From Terfezia claveryi (Eukaryota; Ascomycota; Pezizomycetes; Pezizales; Pezizaceae), in NCBI GenBank assembly GCA_015179025.1, contig WHUX01000036.1, positions 343,558 through 407,557 of the forward strand: a stretch of DNA of 64,000 nucleotides, in the 5' to 3' direction. Position 1 is the first letter of the stretch. Every line of letters starts with the position of its first letter. The position numbers and the translations under genes are program-made. Under the pieces are notes generated by a model. The model did not search any database and was not told where the DNA came from. It worked only from the letters and a program-made list of their open reading frames with translations. Positions 34,603-44,955 of this stretch are shown in pieces.

Positions 34603-34940
34603 CAGTCAACTCTTGCTATACCGGATAGTCTCGATCAGACCCTCGTAGAGGATACCGGACGGCCATACAATATACCGGACCGGACAGAGTGCTAGAGGAG
34701 TGCAGTGGTCTTCTTATCCCTGTCGCCATACGTTTCTCCCTCGCTATACCATACCGGACGAGGCATGTCTAGTTGCTGAATAATCCACTCTGTTAGGCTT
34801 AATGTGACTCGAAATACCCTTATTGCGAGGGCAAAATGGGAGTTCTCAGAACCCACGTGACTGGTTAGAGGGCTAGCGCCGTTTTCTATACCGGACAAAA
34901 AGCCCTGATTTCTGCCGTCCGTTATAGCAAGAGTTGACTG
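34603..34940. mobile_element. Pogo/Tc1-like MITE, 338 bp, perfect TA target duplication
   Basis: The left end CAGTCAACTCTTGCTATACC and the right end (complement of CAGTCAACTCTTGCTATAAC) match at all but one of about 24 positions. TA flanks both sides (34601-34602 and 34941-34942). The CAGTC-AACTCT-GCTATA type of end is characteristic of pogo/Tigger-like elements of the Tc1/mariner superfamily. The interior repeats ATACCGGAC several times in both orientations and has no transposase. Confidence 0.85.
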
Positions 34941-35770
34941 TAGAGCTCAGAAGCGAATCCCCCGGCCTTACTGGAATTAGTCTGGTTTCGCTTATGAGTA
35001 ATGAAGTATTTTACTAATTTAAATTTTTTTATTTGAGCACATGCTGTATGGACGGCGGTGCACCCTCCATTTGTGTGGTAGAGGTCTTTCTTGGTTTCTA
35101 TCGTTTGTATTTGGAGGCAGGTGATGGTAGATTCGAATGATGCTTATATTTCCATTTCACATGTACCCACACTAGTATGTATAACGTGTTGCCAATTGGC
35201 AGCCCCAATGGAGCCAGGCTGCTCACGGCTCCGTCAACACAAAAGCTGCCAGTACTAATCCCTCACTGCAAACGTACTTCTTATATAGGGCTGCATTTTG
35301 GGGGAGGGTCTCCGTTTTGACTCATCGATTATTTTCTTCCCAGCGTGCATGTCTAGAATACACGCACAAGAATTGGGTCATGATATCCATCATGCACATG
35401 CAAGGCAATGCAGGAACATATGAAATAACAGATTCTCAACTTACTTCAGGTGGAAGTCAAAGGAAATGGTCCTCATAAATTTGAATATCTGCATAGTCCT
35501 CCGAGCACATAAGTAACGGGTATATATTATCATCATCTCTCGAATCCCATTCATATCTTTAATAACAACTCAAATAGACAACAAGCAAACATCCAATACA
35601 CCCTAGAAGGTACAAGCCATGAAAAACGAATTTTAGCAGCAAGGATATATATGAACAACATGTCGGAACATTCAAATACCAGACCATAGACATGAAAGCG
35701 ACCTAAACACTCTTTCTCTAATGATAACATACCAATACACCTCCTGAAACAATTTTTTCGACAGTTATGT

Positions 35771-35900
35771 TTACATTTCATGGATACCAGGTTTTGATGG
35801 TGGTGGTGCTTGTGCCTGGACTTGTGGGGCCGGAGTGGGGCCTGGGCTTGTTGGTTGGGACATAGCTTCAACCGCACCATTGTGGCCTGGCTGATAGTCC
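35771..35900 (-). pseudogene. Out-of-frame remnant of the membrane-protein tail
   Basis: On the minus strand a frame reads GHNGAVEAMSQ and ends HEM-stop. It matches the in-frame end of the neighbouring duplicate (GRNGAIEARSIQ..., stop at 37886). In the intact-looking gene just upstream the frame changes near 35905, so the last ~40 residues are lost. No intron fits the phase, so a small insertion is more likely. Confidence 0.6.
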
Positions 35901-35914
35901 TAGGGTAGAATCCT

Positions 35915-36843
35915 TCACAGTATCGTCCACAATTGGTGCGCCGTGGAGCCATATTGAGGATAGGACTGATTGTATTGTGGTGCTGGGCTTGGTGGTGCCT
36001 GTGGGTATTGTCCTTGCGGATACTGGGGGTACTGCGCTTGTAGATATTGGCCTTGTGGTGGATAGTAACCTTCTGGGGGAGGCATTCCATACTGTTGCTG
36101 AGGTTGCACATATCCCTGGGGAAGAGGGGGGGGCGTGTATTGCTGCTGCGGGTTGGACTGCATTTGTGGTCCTGCTGCCTCTTTCTGCTTCTTCTTCTTG
36201 CTACGAATGACGAAAAACGCAGCCACGGCGGCAATGATAAGGATGGCAACTACGGCCACGATAATACCGATCATAGCACCTGTTCCCAACCCACCCTTTT
36301 TCCTGGTGTTAACGGTAACATCTTGCACAGTGCCGTCGGTGGGGATAACACTATCCAAAGTTTGACTTGGTTCATCGAAGTATGTGACGCTTGGACTGTC
36401 GGTGCTCGCTGTATCGATAATAGGTGTGGTTGTAGGTTCATCGGGGGTGGGCGAAGGGAGGTCCAGGGATGTCATGGTCGGCGTAGACACAACGGAGCTG
36501 CTACCCCCACTGCATCTTTGTGAGCAAACAGTATCAAAATTATTCCGAGACTATACATACATGACTGGGCAGTAAGTTACCATCCCAATGTTCTCAATTC
36601 ACAATAGGTACCCTCTTCACAGCAATGTGTCGTGTTACAAAGCATATAGTTCACACCGCAAACATCCTCTGGTGACTGCCTTTTGCTAAGTGGAGCAACT
36701 CGCCCAGGAAACATGCCGAAATATTCAAAGTCTCTTGCCACCAAGACATCTGTATACCCAGTAGATACCTCTGCTGTTGCCAGTATAGGCAGAGGACTCG
36801 AGACTCCTAAGAGCAGGTAAAGTAACGAACGAAAGCGCTGCAT
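35915..36843 (-). CDS. Single-pass membrane protein with Cys-rich ectodomain and Pro/Gln/Tyr-rich tail
   Basis: Exons 36843-36581 and 36509-35915 (intron GTAACT..TGCAG) give 285 aa. There is a signal peptide (MQRFRSLLYLLLGVSSPL), then a short Cys-rich ectodomain (CGVNYMLCNTTHCCEEGTYC..LGCGG) and a Ser/Thr/Pro-rich stalk likely to be O-glycosylated. One transmembrane helix lies at about residues 165-189 (GAMIGIIVAVVAILIIAAVA), followed by an RSKKKKQK stop-transfer and a cytoplasmic tail rich in PPQGQY-type repeats. The architecture resembles fungal wall-stress or surface sensors but I recognise no specific family. A broken tandem copy lies 1 kb further on. Relative to that copy the last ~40 residues are frameshifted away. 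Whether this gene is fully functional is uncertain. Confidence 0.75.
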
Positions 36844-36930
36844 CGTGTTTCCCTGGTGGAGTCCGTATGCGGCGACCGAGCGAGTGCTGGCTGAGGCGTG
36901 AAGGGCAAGAAAGGGAGAAGAAAAGGGAGT

Positions 36931-37554
36931 GCGGGAAGGAAATTAAAGGAAGAAACACAGTCCACCTCAGACACAAACATTTGGGGCGGTGTAGCCTGCC
37001 GGGTAGGTAGCCCGATAGGGCTACTAACATATCACGATTCCGAAATTAGGTGTGCCACAATCCAAAGTAGTCTGGCTTGCACTAAATCCAAAGCATAGTT
37101 GCACTTGCAGTGAGCCCGGCAGAAGAAGATTGGAAGGCATGGAGATATCCAGCAAATGGCTACTTAGGGGACACCTGCCTCTAATGATGAGCACAATCCC
37201 TAATAACAGGATGGAGCATGCCCGAGCAAAACCGTCTCTCATTTCCCTCCTGCAAGACGTAAAAGACAAACTATATCCTCAGTAGCCAATTCAACAGGTT
37301 AACCTCTGGAGTTCACATCTCAGTTCGGTTTGCCGAGTCAGAAGAGCGCAACCCCGGCTCGTGCAACTTTGTTTTGCGACTTTAGGCTTGTTCATCGAAG
37401 GGCCAATGATATTGCTGGATTGCGAGAGATTTCCCCGCAACGGGTTCTTCCCTGCACTCCAAACTATCGTAAAGCCATCTCACCTGCTGCTGCTTTATTT
37501 GATGGGATGCTCGAGTTCTGCCATTGTTTCAGCGTCGTTTGACATGTACATATG
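36931..37554. other. Spacer between the two duplicated units
   Basis: About 620 bp between the 5' flank of the intact membrane-protein gene and the 3' flank of its duplicate. I see no gene, RNA or repeat in it. Confidence 0.5.
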
Positions 37555-38312
37555 TAACATGCATGCATATGCAAGGCAACAGACAACGCAGGAACATTTC
37601 AGGTGGAAGTCAAAGGGCAGGGCTCACATATTGTGTATGCTCCCAGACGCTGCGCCGGGCTCATAATTAACTAATTATTAACGGGTATATATATTATCAC
37701 ATCTGGAGCCTTTCGATATCGTTACGGTAACATAAAATCAAAGCAACAGATAAACACCCAATACACCCTAAGAGATACAAGCCAGTAACGGATAAAAGAA
37801 CCAGACACTTTTTCCCTAACCATTAGGGTACATCATGAAACTTAAACCATGCCACATTCCTAAACATGATCTTGTTATATATGTATTACAACTCATAGAT
37901 TGATGCTTGTGCTTGGATTTGTGGGGCCGAAGTGGGTGCTGGCCTTGTTACTTGTATAGACCTAGCTTCGATAGCACCATTGCGGCCTGGCTGATAGTAG
38001 CCCTCCTCTTGGAGTTGGTACCTTCGCGGTTTGGGAATTTTCTGGGGAGGCATTCCATACTGTTGTTGAGGTGGCACATATCCGGGGATGGACTGCATCG
38101 GAAGTCCTGTTGCCAACAGAGCTGTTGTTTGTTTCTTCTTCTTCTTGCTACAAATGACGAAAATGCAGCCACTGCGGCAATGATAAGAACCACGGCCACG
38201 ATAATACCGATCATAGCACCCACCCTTTTTGGTCTTAACGTCTTCTATGATACCGTCCTTAGAGCTGGTAGTACCCGAAGTTCGACTTGGGTAACCGGAG
38301 TATGCGGAGCGC

Positions 38313-38574
38313 TCATCAACGATAAGTATGGTTATGGTCCAGGTTGTCGGAATACAAAGGGGCGAGGTTATGGTCCGAGTTATGGACCCAACCCAACGGT
38401 AATCAGGTTACGAAGACGGCTGTGAATTCACTAATGATAATTGTGGTTATGGTCCAGGTTATCGGCACCCCAACGGGCGTGGTTATGGTCCGAGTTGTGG
38501 ACCCAACGGTAAGCGCGGTTACGATCGTGCCTGTGAATTCACCAACGATCAATGTGTTTAAATGATCCAGGTTG
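38313..38574. repeat. Tandem repeat, ~113-bp unit, 2.3 copies
   Basis: Units begin at 38313, 38428 and 38539 with TCA(T/C)(C/T)AA(C/T)GAT and contain GGTTATGGTCCAGG and GGTTATGGTCCGAGTT. A further partial copy resumes at 38998 (AATTCACAATGATATGTGTGGTTATGGTCC), beyond the fold-back, so the third unit was split. On the minus strand the units encode Thr/Ile/Val-rich, stalk-like peptide. Confidence 0.8.
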
Positions 38575-38997
38575 TTGTGGGAAATACTCTCGCCGGTGGC
38601 CCCAAGCCTGAGAAGGAAAGTGATGGTTAAGCAACGATTAGCAAGCAGATGAGAACTGCGTATTCTCTTAAGAAGATAGAGCACTAGAACCGTAAGCAAT
38701 AAGCCTTATAGCGATATCTAGATAGCTTCGTTATTGTTACCTTGAATATACGAACTCTTCTCTCTTCACGATTCCTTCACTTAATAACCTCGTAATCTTT
38801 CAATTGTCGGCACATCGCTATAAGGATTATTGCTTACTGTTCTAGTGCTCTATCTTCTTAACAGAATACGCAGTTCTCATCTGCTTATATAGACCGTCCT
38901 CATCCTTCGCTTTCCTGCCTGGGATCCCTGCTAATCGTTGCTTTACCATCACTTTCCTTCTCAGGCTTAGGGCGACCGGCGAGAGTATTTCCCACAA
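38575..38997. mobile_element. Fold-back sequence with 141/184-bp arms
   Basis: The left arm (38575-38715, TTGTGGGAAATACTCTCGCC..) and the right arm (38814-38997) are inverted copies around a ~98-bp spacer. The right arm carries an extra ~42 bp (about 38886-38927), and the arms differ at some positions. It lies within the tandem repeat of the membrane-protein pseudogene. It may be a fold-back transposon or an inverted duplication formed in place; no clear target duplication is seen. Confidence 0.75.
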
Positions 38998-39540
38998 ATT
39001 CACAATGATATGTGTGGTTATGGTCCTGGTCCTGAGCTGATTAACGGTTACTTTGAAGGTGGGCAAGAACTCAGCAAAAGTAGTCTCATGCCACAGCAAA
39101 AGCAAAGCGATGCGAACGACTAGAGGCTTGGCATGAGACTAGGCAAGAATATCGGATCCACATTGGAGCTTCTACCCCCCGCTGCACTTGTGAGCAACAG
39201 TGTCAAAATTACCCTGAGACTATACTTACGTGACTGCGCAGTATCATCCCAGTGGTTTCATCCGGCCCTGTTCACAGCAATGTGTCGTGCCACAAGACAC
39301 ATAATTCATTCAACAAACTTCCCCTAACTAGCAACTGTCCTTTGCTATGATCCTTTGTGGCAACTCGTCCAGGATATTCCTGGTTTGCCAATGTAAGCAG
39401 AGGACGCGAGACTCCTAAGAGCAGGTAAAGTAATGAACGAAAGCGCGGCATCGTATTTCCCTCTGTGCCTCCGTTGTTGTGGCAATTGAGCGAGGGCTTG
39501 ATGAGGCGTGAAGGGCAATAAATAGAAGGAAAGGGGGAAG

Positions 39541-40193
39541 ACAAACTATCTAGGTGGTGTAGTAACCTGCTCTCGTGCCCTGTGAGCCGGGGTTACCAAT
39601 GAAGTGCGATTTTTATATTTTGTAAGTCACAATCCAATAGCATAGTCTTAATTGCCCAGTTTCAACTACCAGGATACCTATTTCTGGGTATCTTCTTTCC
39701 TTGATGGGAAGTCCATGCCTTTCAAGCTCTTCCCTCTTCCCGCCTCCAATGGTCATGAGCCACATCCCAGCATCCCACAGCATGCACAAAACAAGCCTTT
39801 TATTTCCTTCCTGTGAGACATATGTGGGATACGGGGTGGCTCAAAAAACACAGCTGAACTCTCACACAGAACCAAATTTGAGACTCAGTCAGCCAATCCG
39901 CTATCACTGAACAAGTATAGTTGAATTTTCCGAGCCAGGAACTCTGTTTTTGTGAGACTCACATCCAAAAACCGCAGAAATTATGAAACCACTTACTTGA
40001 AGGCAGGTTATCAACGGATAACACTGATATCATATACCTCTTAGATACCATGTCTGATAGATACCCTGAGTCGCAGGATATGAAGTCTTGGCATTGCTGA
40101 AGCCCTAAAAGAGCTAGGTTCAAGAAACATTGGCTATAGGCCTGACCACCCCCAACTTCTCCAGTCAACACACTCTACCACTACGCCAAACCA
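39541..40193. other. Intergenic, nothing recognised
   Basis: Between the 5' flank of the membrane-protein pseudogene and the start of the CENP-H-like gene I see no gene or repeat. The two genes diverge, so both promoters would lie here. Confidence 0.5.
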
Positions 40194-41125
40194 ATGGCAT
40201 CCCCCTCCGCCTCCCCATCTCCCGCCCCTCACCCTCAATCCTCCCTCCATTCCCTCCGCTCCACCTGCCTCTCCCTCCTCCTCGCCCAACAATCCCACCC
40301 TATCGGCTTTCCCATCCTCACATCCCCACCCAAGCCCATCCTCTCCCCCTTCTGCGACCTTCAACCCTCCGAACAAACCCTTCTCGCACTCTGGGATGAA
40401 CTTCGGGATGTCATCTATGAGCGGCTAAAGGCCGAAGCGAGAGCGGAATTACTTGCGCGGACCTTATTAGAGGAGGGTGAGTCTATGGATGAGGAGGATG
40501 ATGATGATGGAGTGTTAGATGAGCGGATCCAGAAGCTCGAGCAGGAAGTCGCAACGTTACAGGCCGAGCAGAGAGTTAAAGAGGAAATTTCTTTAGGCAT
40601 AATAACCGGGAGGGAGGTACAGAACACGATATATGGGATGCGGGAAACTGGGGCGCCAGCGTCATCAATTGCAAAGACACGGTTTGTTTAACCCAACGCC
40701 CACTAGTTTACTCAATCTTAAGTTTATTCACCCACAGCGCCCTGCGCTCCCTCACTCACCTCCACACAACCTACCTCTCGATCCTAACCCATCTTCACAA
40801 CACCCTCACCACCCTACACACTCACCTCACCCACCTCACCACCCAGCGCCTCACCCAAACCAATACAAACCGACTACTCACCACCCACCTTCTCAAACTA
40901 ACCTCCCAAACCGCTTGCAAGGCTCACAAAGACAACATTCTCGACGAGGACCTTCGGGGGAAAGTTGAGGAAATGGAATTGCAGGTCAAGGATGCTAAGA
41001 TGCGGTGGGAGGTAGCCAGAAATGTTTTTCAGGGGGTGGTGGCGGGGAGCGGGGTTGATTGGGTGAGGGTTGAGGATGGGAGGTTAAGGACGTTGATATT
41101 GGAGGCGGGAGAGGAGCTGGAGTAG
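40194..41125 (+). CDS. CENP-H-like kinetochore protein (probable)
   Basis: Exons 40194-40681 and 40738-41125 (intron GTTTGT..CACAG) give 291 aa. After a Pro/Ser-rich start it is nearly all helix: LALWDELRDVIYERLKAEAR, an acidic gap, a coiled coil (LDERIQKLEQEVATLQAEQ), then a long Leu/Thr/His-rich helix. It ends in KMRWEVARNVFQGVVAGSGVDWVRVEDGRLRTLIL. The pattern of a basic helix followed by SGVDW and a Leu-rich end is what I know from the C-terminus of fungal CENP-H (Fta3/Mcm16), a subunit of the inner-kinetochore CCAN/Sim4 complex. The match rests on that terminal motif, on helical content and on size, so another CCAN coiled-coil subunit remains possible. Confidence 0.6.
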
Positions 41126-41277
41126 AGATAATCTGGTTGGCACAGCACCCTCCGATTCTGATCGAGACTATCCGATTCACAGAAGGTAGGCTGCCCAAAT
41201 TTGGAAGGTCTTTTGTATACATATTTTTTTCGTATGGTATATATAAAAGATTCAAACAACTACAAATAAAAATGTAA

Positions 41278-41348
41278 GCATTAGTGGTCCAGTGGTATGA
41301 TGAATCGTTGCCATCGATTCGACCGGGGTTCGATTCCCCGCTGATGCA
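41278..41348 (+). tRNA. tRNA-Gly (GCC)
   Basis: The 71-nt sequence folds as a cloverleaf. The acceptor stem is GCATTAG/CTGATGC with A as discriminator. The D arm includes the A box TGGTCCAGTGG, the anticodon stem AATCG/CGATT carries loop TTGCCAT with anticodon GCC, and the T arm has the B box GGTTCGATTCC. There is no intron. A TTTTTT run about 12 nt downstream (41360-41365) serves as terminator. Confidence 0.95.
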
Positions 41349-41358
41349 ATAATTCTTT

Positions 41359-41365
41359 CTTTTTT
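41359..41365 (+). terminator. Pol III oligo-T terminator of tRNA-Gly
   Basis: An uninterrupted T run of at least six bases shortly after the tRNA 3' end, as expected for RNA polymerase III. Confidence 0.7.
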
Positions 41366-42300
41366 GCAGGAACTGGCAAATGCCTACGCTGGTCTGTTGG
41401 AGGGTGTTGTCTACATACTTGCCCCTCTTTTAAAAATCACTCAGGCGTTCTCGGTCTCACAGTGTAGTCTGGTTGGTAATAGGTATATTAAATTGGCCCG
41501 ATTATGACGCTATCACATCACCTCGGCTAGAACAAAACCTTTCACATGCAAACGGGATCATAATCGATATTTCTGGCCAATCGGTGAATGAATGTCGTAG
41601 GTATTCTGTATTAGATCTTCCAAAGTTAGATATAATTCTGCCCGTTACATCGTAACGACCCAGAGTAAGAAGTCATCGCTCATCCCATACCCATGTCTAC
41701 AGTCTGTCAATATACAGAGACATTTAAAAATTCTAGCGCTCTGATATCAACATCCTATTTAATAGTGGTGGTCAATTGTTATTTCCCATTAAGTTAATGT
41801 CAATTACGAAGCGCCTTGGCAAAGCAAATTTGACAAAAGACTCGGGACAGGTATTTGTTACCTGCCCGGGTGATTAGACTGAGATTACATTTGTCCTAAC
41901 TTGCCATGTTTGTGGTAAGTGGCGATGCACACAGGATTTGCTGTTGGCAATGGTAAGCCCCCAAAAAGCGCTGTAGGAGGGGTCATCAAGAGACACAGGA
42001 GGTTATTTCTGTAATTCCTTAGCTAGAGATCATTTGCTTTCGAAATAAATAAAATGTTCGGTATTGTATTTTCAAGAATTTTAGTGATCAAGGAGCTGCC
42101 TGGAACATATATTGAGTAACATACGAATCCAAATCTGGAATGCACGTAGTTCCTTTCCTCCATTGCAAATCGGTGTATGAGAAGAGATAACCACATAAAC
42201 AATAACAATGAACATTGGTCTTCATATGTCCGCATATCGGTGTCCTCTCATGTGTCCGACAGGGTTACCATATTCCAACATACCCCCCTTAATCCGCAGC

Positions 42301-42640
42301 CTAATGCAACTCCGTCTCATTCATGCCGGGGACGCCCTTGAGTGCCACGGTCAGCCGGGTTAGATCTCCAGGAACATCAATGCACAGTAATATCTCCTTC
42401 TGCCCACTCTCCCACAAAGTGATGTCTTTACGGAAAAATGCCATGGTGGGCTGCAGGTATAGAGCAGATATGCAATGAGTTCTTTCAGCCCCTAGCTGGT
42501 CCAGACACTGCATACCTTATATCTGATGCCCACATCGCCATAAACAGGAGTCTCCCAACCATAAGGAGGCAAGGCAGGAAGCGGTTTGGTAGGTTTACAG
42601 GACGAGGGACTAACTGGGAGGGTCAGACAGTGGAGCCAGA
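42301..42640 (-). pseudogene. Fragment of an unidentified spliced gene
   Basis: On the minus strand, a frame ending VYGDVGIRYK at about 42517 can be joined across a GTATGC..TGCAG intron (about 42516-42464) to PTMAFFRKDITLWESGQKE. It ends VPGMNETELH-stop at 42301. The joined piece reads like the C-terminus of a real protein, but no start or upstream exon is visible and I do not recognise the family. It lies inside the TIR-bounded region next to the syntaxin pseudogene. Confidence 0.45.
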
Positions 42641-42904
42641 ATGAAGGTGATTAACACACTTGAATTTATATTCAACATATATCTCCATAATTCCATTCCC
42701 TCTATCTGCCAAAAAATGTCACTCCCGCTCAAAAATCGTAAACACGAAACTTTTGCATCTCAATCTCAATTGTTGGATTCGAATGACTCCAATACCAAAC
42801 AAAAAGACATTCAAAACTAACTCAATCTATGACAATAAATCTCACTCCCCTCTTGGTCGTTTGTGGCATTTAAAATCGGGGAAGACGTTTTGTACCTATT
42901 GAAC

Positions 42905-44034
42905 TAGTTTGTTAGCAACAGTTTGCAATTGAATAGGTATTTAATCTTACCATTATCTCTGCCACCACTTGTTGTATTTTCAACCCCACTTCTTCGCAAC
43001 AACTAATTCAGTGTTCCCTTTCACCAAGTCTTGGTGTACGTTCTCGACGTCCTTTTCCAGCTTGGCCACCACTGGCTCGGCAGCTTCAACCTCCTTTGCC
43101 ATATCCTCAAATAACTCTACGAGCTCGATGAGAGTCCGTTCGATCCGTAGGATTTCAGCATGGCGGGCTTTGACGGCACCGAGGGTGGACTGGGCATTTG
43201 AACTGCGAGCAGATGACAATATCTAATTGAGGGTGTTAGCAATTGATTCTTAGAGAGAATTAGTTGTAGCGACTAGGAGCAGCCAGTCCACAAAACACTC
43301 TGAGACAGGCTAAATCCATTGCAGGCGACTCCTCAAACCAAGTAACCAGGGAAAATGAACGTCTGCAGGCGAAAGACAAGGTAAGAGGGACATTACAGCT
43401 TGGCTAAAAACCTGCGTCTCCCCACTCTGTACTGCTTGGTCAACTTCCTCTTGCGTTGCATCCGGCTTAACAATTCGGTATTGCCTCTCCATTTGTGCTC
43501 TATTGACCTCGGTATTGGCTCTCCATAAGCTGATAGTTTTTCAATTCCTGGTCAAAACTCTTTTTCAACTTATCTACCTGTTTCCTTTTTGGGCATACCC
43601 TGTGGATCTCCCGGGAATTTGGAATCCCGTTCAAGGAATTTGATATCATCTCTAATATGGCTATTCAATAAACTTGTTTCCGCGGAGCTGCGCCGTAAGC
43701 TGTGCCGAGGATGCGGAACCAGTATCATAGCTTTGAAGTGTCTGATTGTGCAAACCGGCTATTCGTGTGACATTTTGACTAAGATTGGCGATGTTGTTCT
43801 GGATAGTGGTAACTTGGGAAAGGAAATCGTGGAAGTCAAGATTCCCATATTGCTGCTATCTGTGCACGGATGGTTGGGCTTCCACGTCTGGGTTTCCTGC
43901 ATAGGCTCCAGCCCCTTCATAGGGTGTAGATCCTCCATAGGAGGTATCTCTCAGCTCATAGCCCTAAAGAATTCAACTTATCTTTGTTCATAGGATTTCG
44001 GCTGTTGGACTGGACCACTAGAACTTACGCTCAT
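42905..44034 (-). pseudogene. Syntaxin (Sso1-like plasma-membrane t-SNARE) pseudogene
   Basis: From 44034 on the minus strand, fragments follow the order of an Sso1-type syntaxin. There is a Tyr/Gly-rich start (GYELRDTSYGGSTPYEG), Habc-domain pieces (NLDFHDFLSQVTTIQNNIAN, IRDDIKFLERDSKF, VDKLKKSFDQELKNYQLMES), then ERQYRIVKPDATQEEVDQAV and the SNARE helix (RHAEILRIERTLIELVELFE). The pieces lie in several frames with in-frame stops (for example TAG after PSVHR), at least three frameshifts, and no intact membrane anchor after the SNARE helix. In the living gene this protein mediates secretory-vesicle fusion at the plasma membrane. This copy cannot do so. Confidence 0.8.
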
Positions 44035-44289
44035 CTTAGATAGCAAACACGAATTACTTCCACCACGGCTTGGGGTAGAGACCGTTTAAGCGGATGCGGG
44101 TGTGACTAGTTTCGTGAGCCCTTTCGCGGGTGAGCAACGAATAAATCCTTCTGATTATGAAGCCCAACGGGTGTCCAAGAACATAAACAGGAACGTGTAT
44201 ATTGTGTGGGGAGCGGAAAGTCGCAAAACTACCCCACTTGGCTCAGAGCCGTCAGCACTATGTACTGGACTGCACCACAAGAATCGCTT

Positions 44290-44955
44290 CAGCCCAGAGA
44301 GGCTGAGTGGCCAACCTCCGCCTCAGCCATACCGGAGGCATTGCGGCCGACAGCTTAACAGGGGCTTGGATTGGCTCCAGCATTCACATGGAGCCAGATC
44401 CAGATTAGTGTCGTTTGCCCATTTTCATAGTCATAATAACTTCAACGATCCTTTCTTCGTCTCGAAACCGATGCCTCCGACTATGTCTCTGCAGGAATCT
44501 TGTCCCAAAACGATGATAACGGCCTTCTCCACCTGGTAACTTATTTCTCCAAAAAGCACTCCCCGGTGGAGTGTAATTATGAGATCTATGATAAGGAGTT
44601 AATGGCCATTATAAGAGCATTTGAGGAATGGAGGCCCCACCTGGAATCAGCGAAGGGAATTATCGAGGTACTCTCCGATCATAAAAACCTGAAATACTTC
44701 ACAACCACCAAGCTGTTGAATCGCCGACAGGCTAGATGGTCAGAATTCCTCTCTCGGTTTAACTTCAAGATCAGATACACTAAATTAAATCTTCAGTTAA
44801 ACCTGCTTAGTAACATCGAAATCATACCTCATTCGTCCAAATATGCCACAATTCATGCCATGCTGATTGTTTTCCACGTAAACTCTGCTGGTTCTCTTCC
44901 ATCCAGCAAACCAGTCACTCTACTTCTTCCTTCATCTAATTTCGAATTCGAGTAG
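44290..44955 (+). mobile_element. Ty3/gypsy pol remnant (RNase H region)
   Basis: After a frameshift near 44475 the frame reads [20 protein letters not shown], then [40 protein letters not shown] and [15 protein letters not shown]. This is the RNase H domain that follows reverse transcriptase in Ty3/gypsy Pol, including the YDKELMAI and TDHKNL-type motifs (here SDHKNL). It is truncated after FKIRYT. The sequence following 44780 is shared with 17498-17802. Reverse transcriptase and integrase are missing. Confidence 0.85.

Larger units (their letters stand above)
28983..35914. other. Gene-free stretch of about 6.9 kb
   Basis: I can support no gene here. 28983-29700 is the 5' flank of the DUF7918 gene and contains a G-run near 29519-29537. 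32100-32330 and 33980-34600 carry dispersed copies of the AGTCTGGTTGGCAC repeat. A pogo-like MITE lies at 34603-34940. 35390-35914 is the 3' flank (and a frameshifted tail) of the membrane-protein gene, and is shared with the flank of its duplicate. An A19 run lies at 33802-33820. Confidence 0.55.
37886..39451 (-). pseudogene. Decayed tandem duplicate of the single-pass membrane protein
   Basis: Read on the minus strand, the signal peptide MPRFRSLLYLLLGVS (start at 39451) closely matches MQRFRSLLYLLLGVS of the intact gene. The Cys-rich exon that follows is out of frame and stops at 39272. The stalk region is replaced by a tandem repeat and an ~420-bp fold-back (38313-38997). The transmembrane segment survives as MIGIIVAVVLIIAAVAAF near 38170-38220, then the frame shifts. 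The tail (IPGYVPPQQQYGMPP) and C-terminus end at 37886. 5' and 3' flanks are also shared (37555-37790 with 35390-35620; 39452-39540 with 36844-36930), so a unit of about 1.5 kb was duplicated in tandem. Confidence 0.8.

Noticed and set aside
35551..36249. Alternative 232-codon minus-strand frame over the tail of the membrane protein
   Set aside because: Its translation is Arg/His/Gln-rich out-of-frame reading of the Pro/Gln/Tyr tail; the spliced frame with signal peptide and membrane helix is far better supported.
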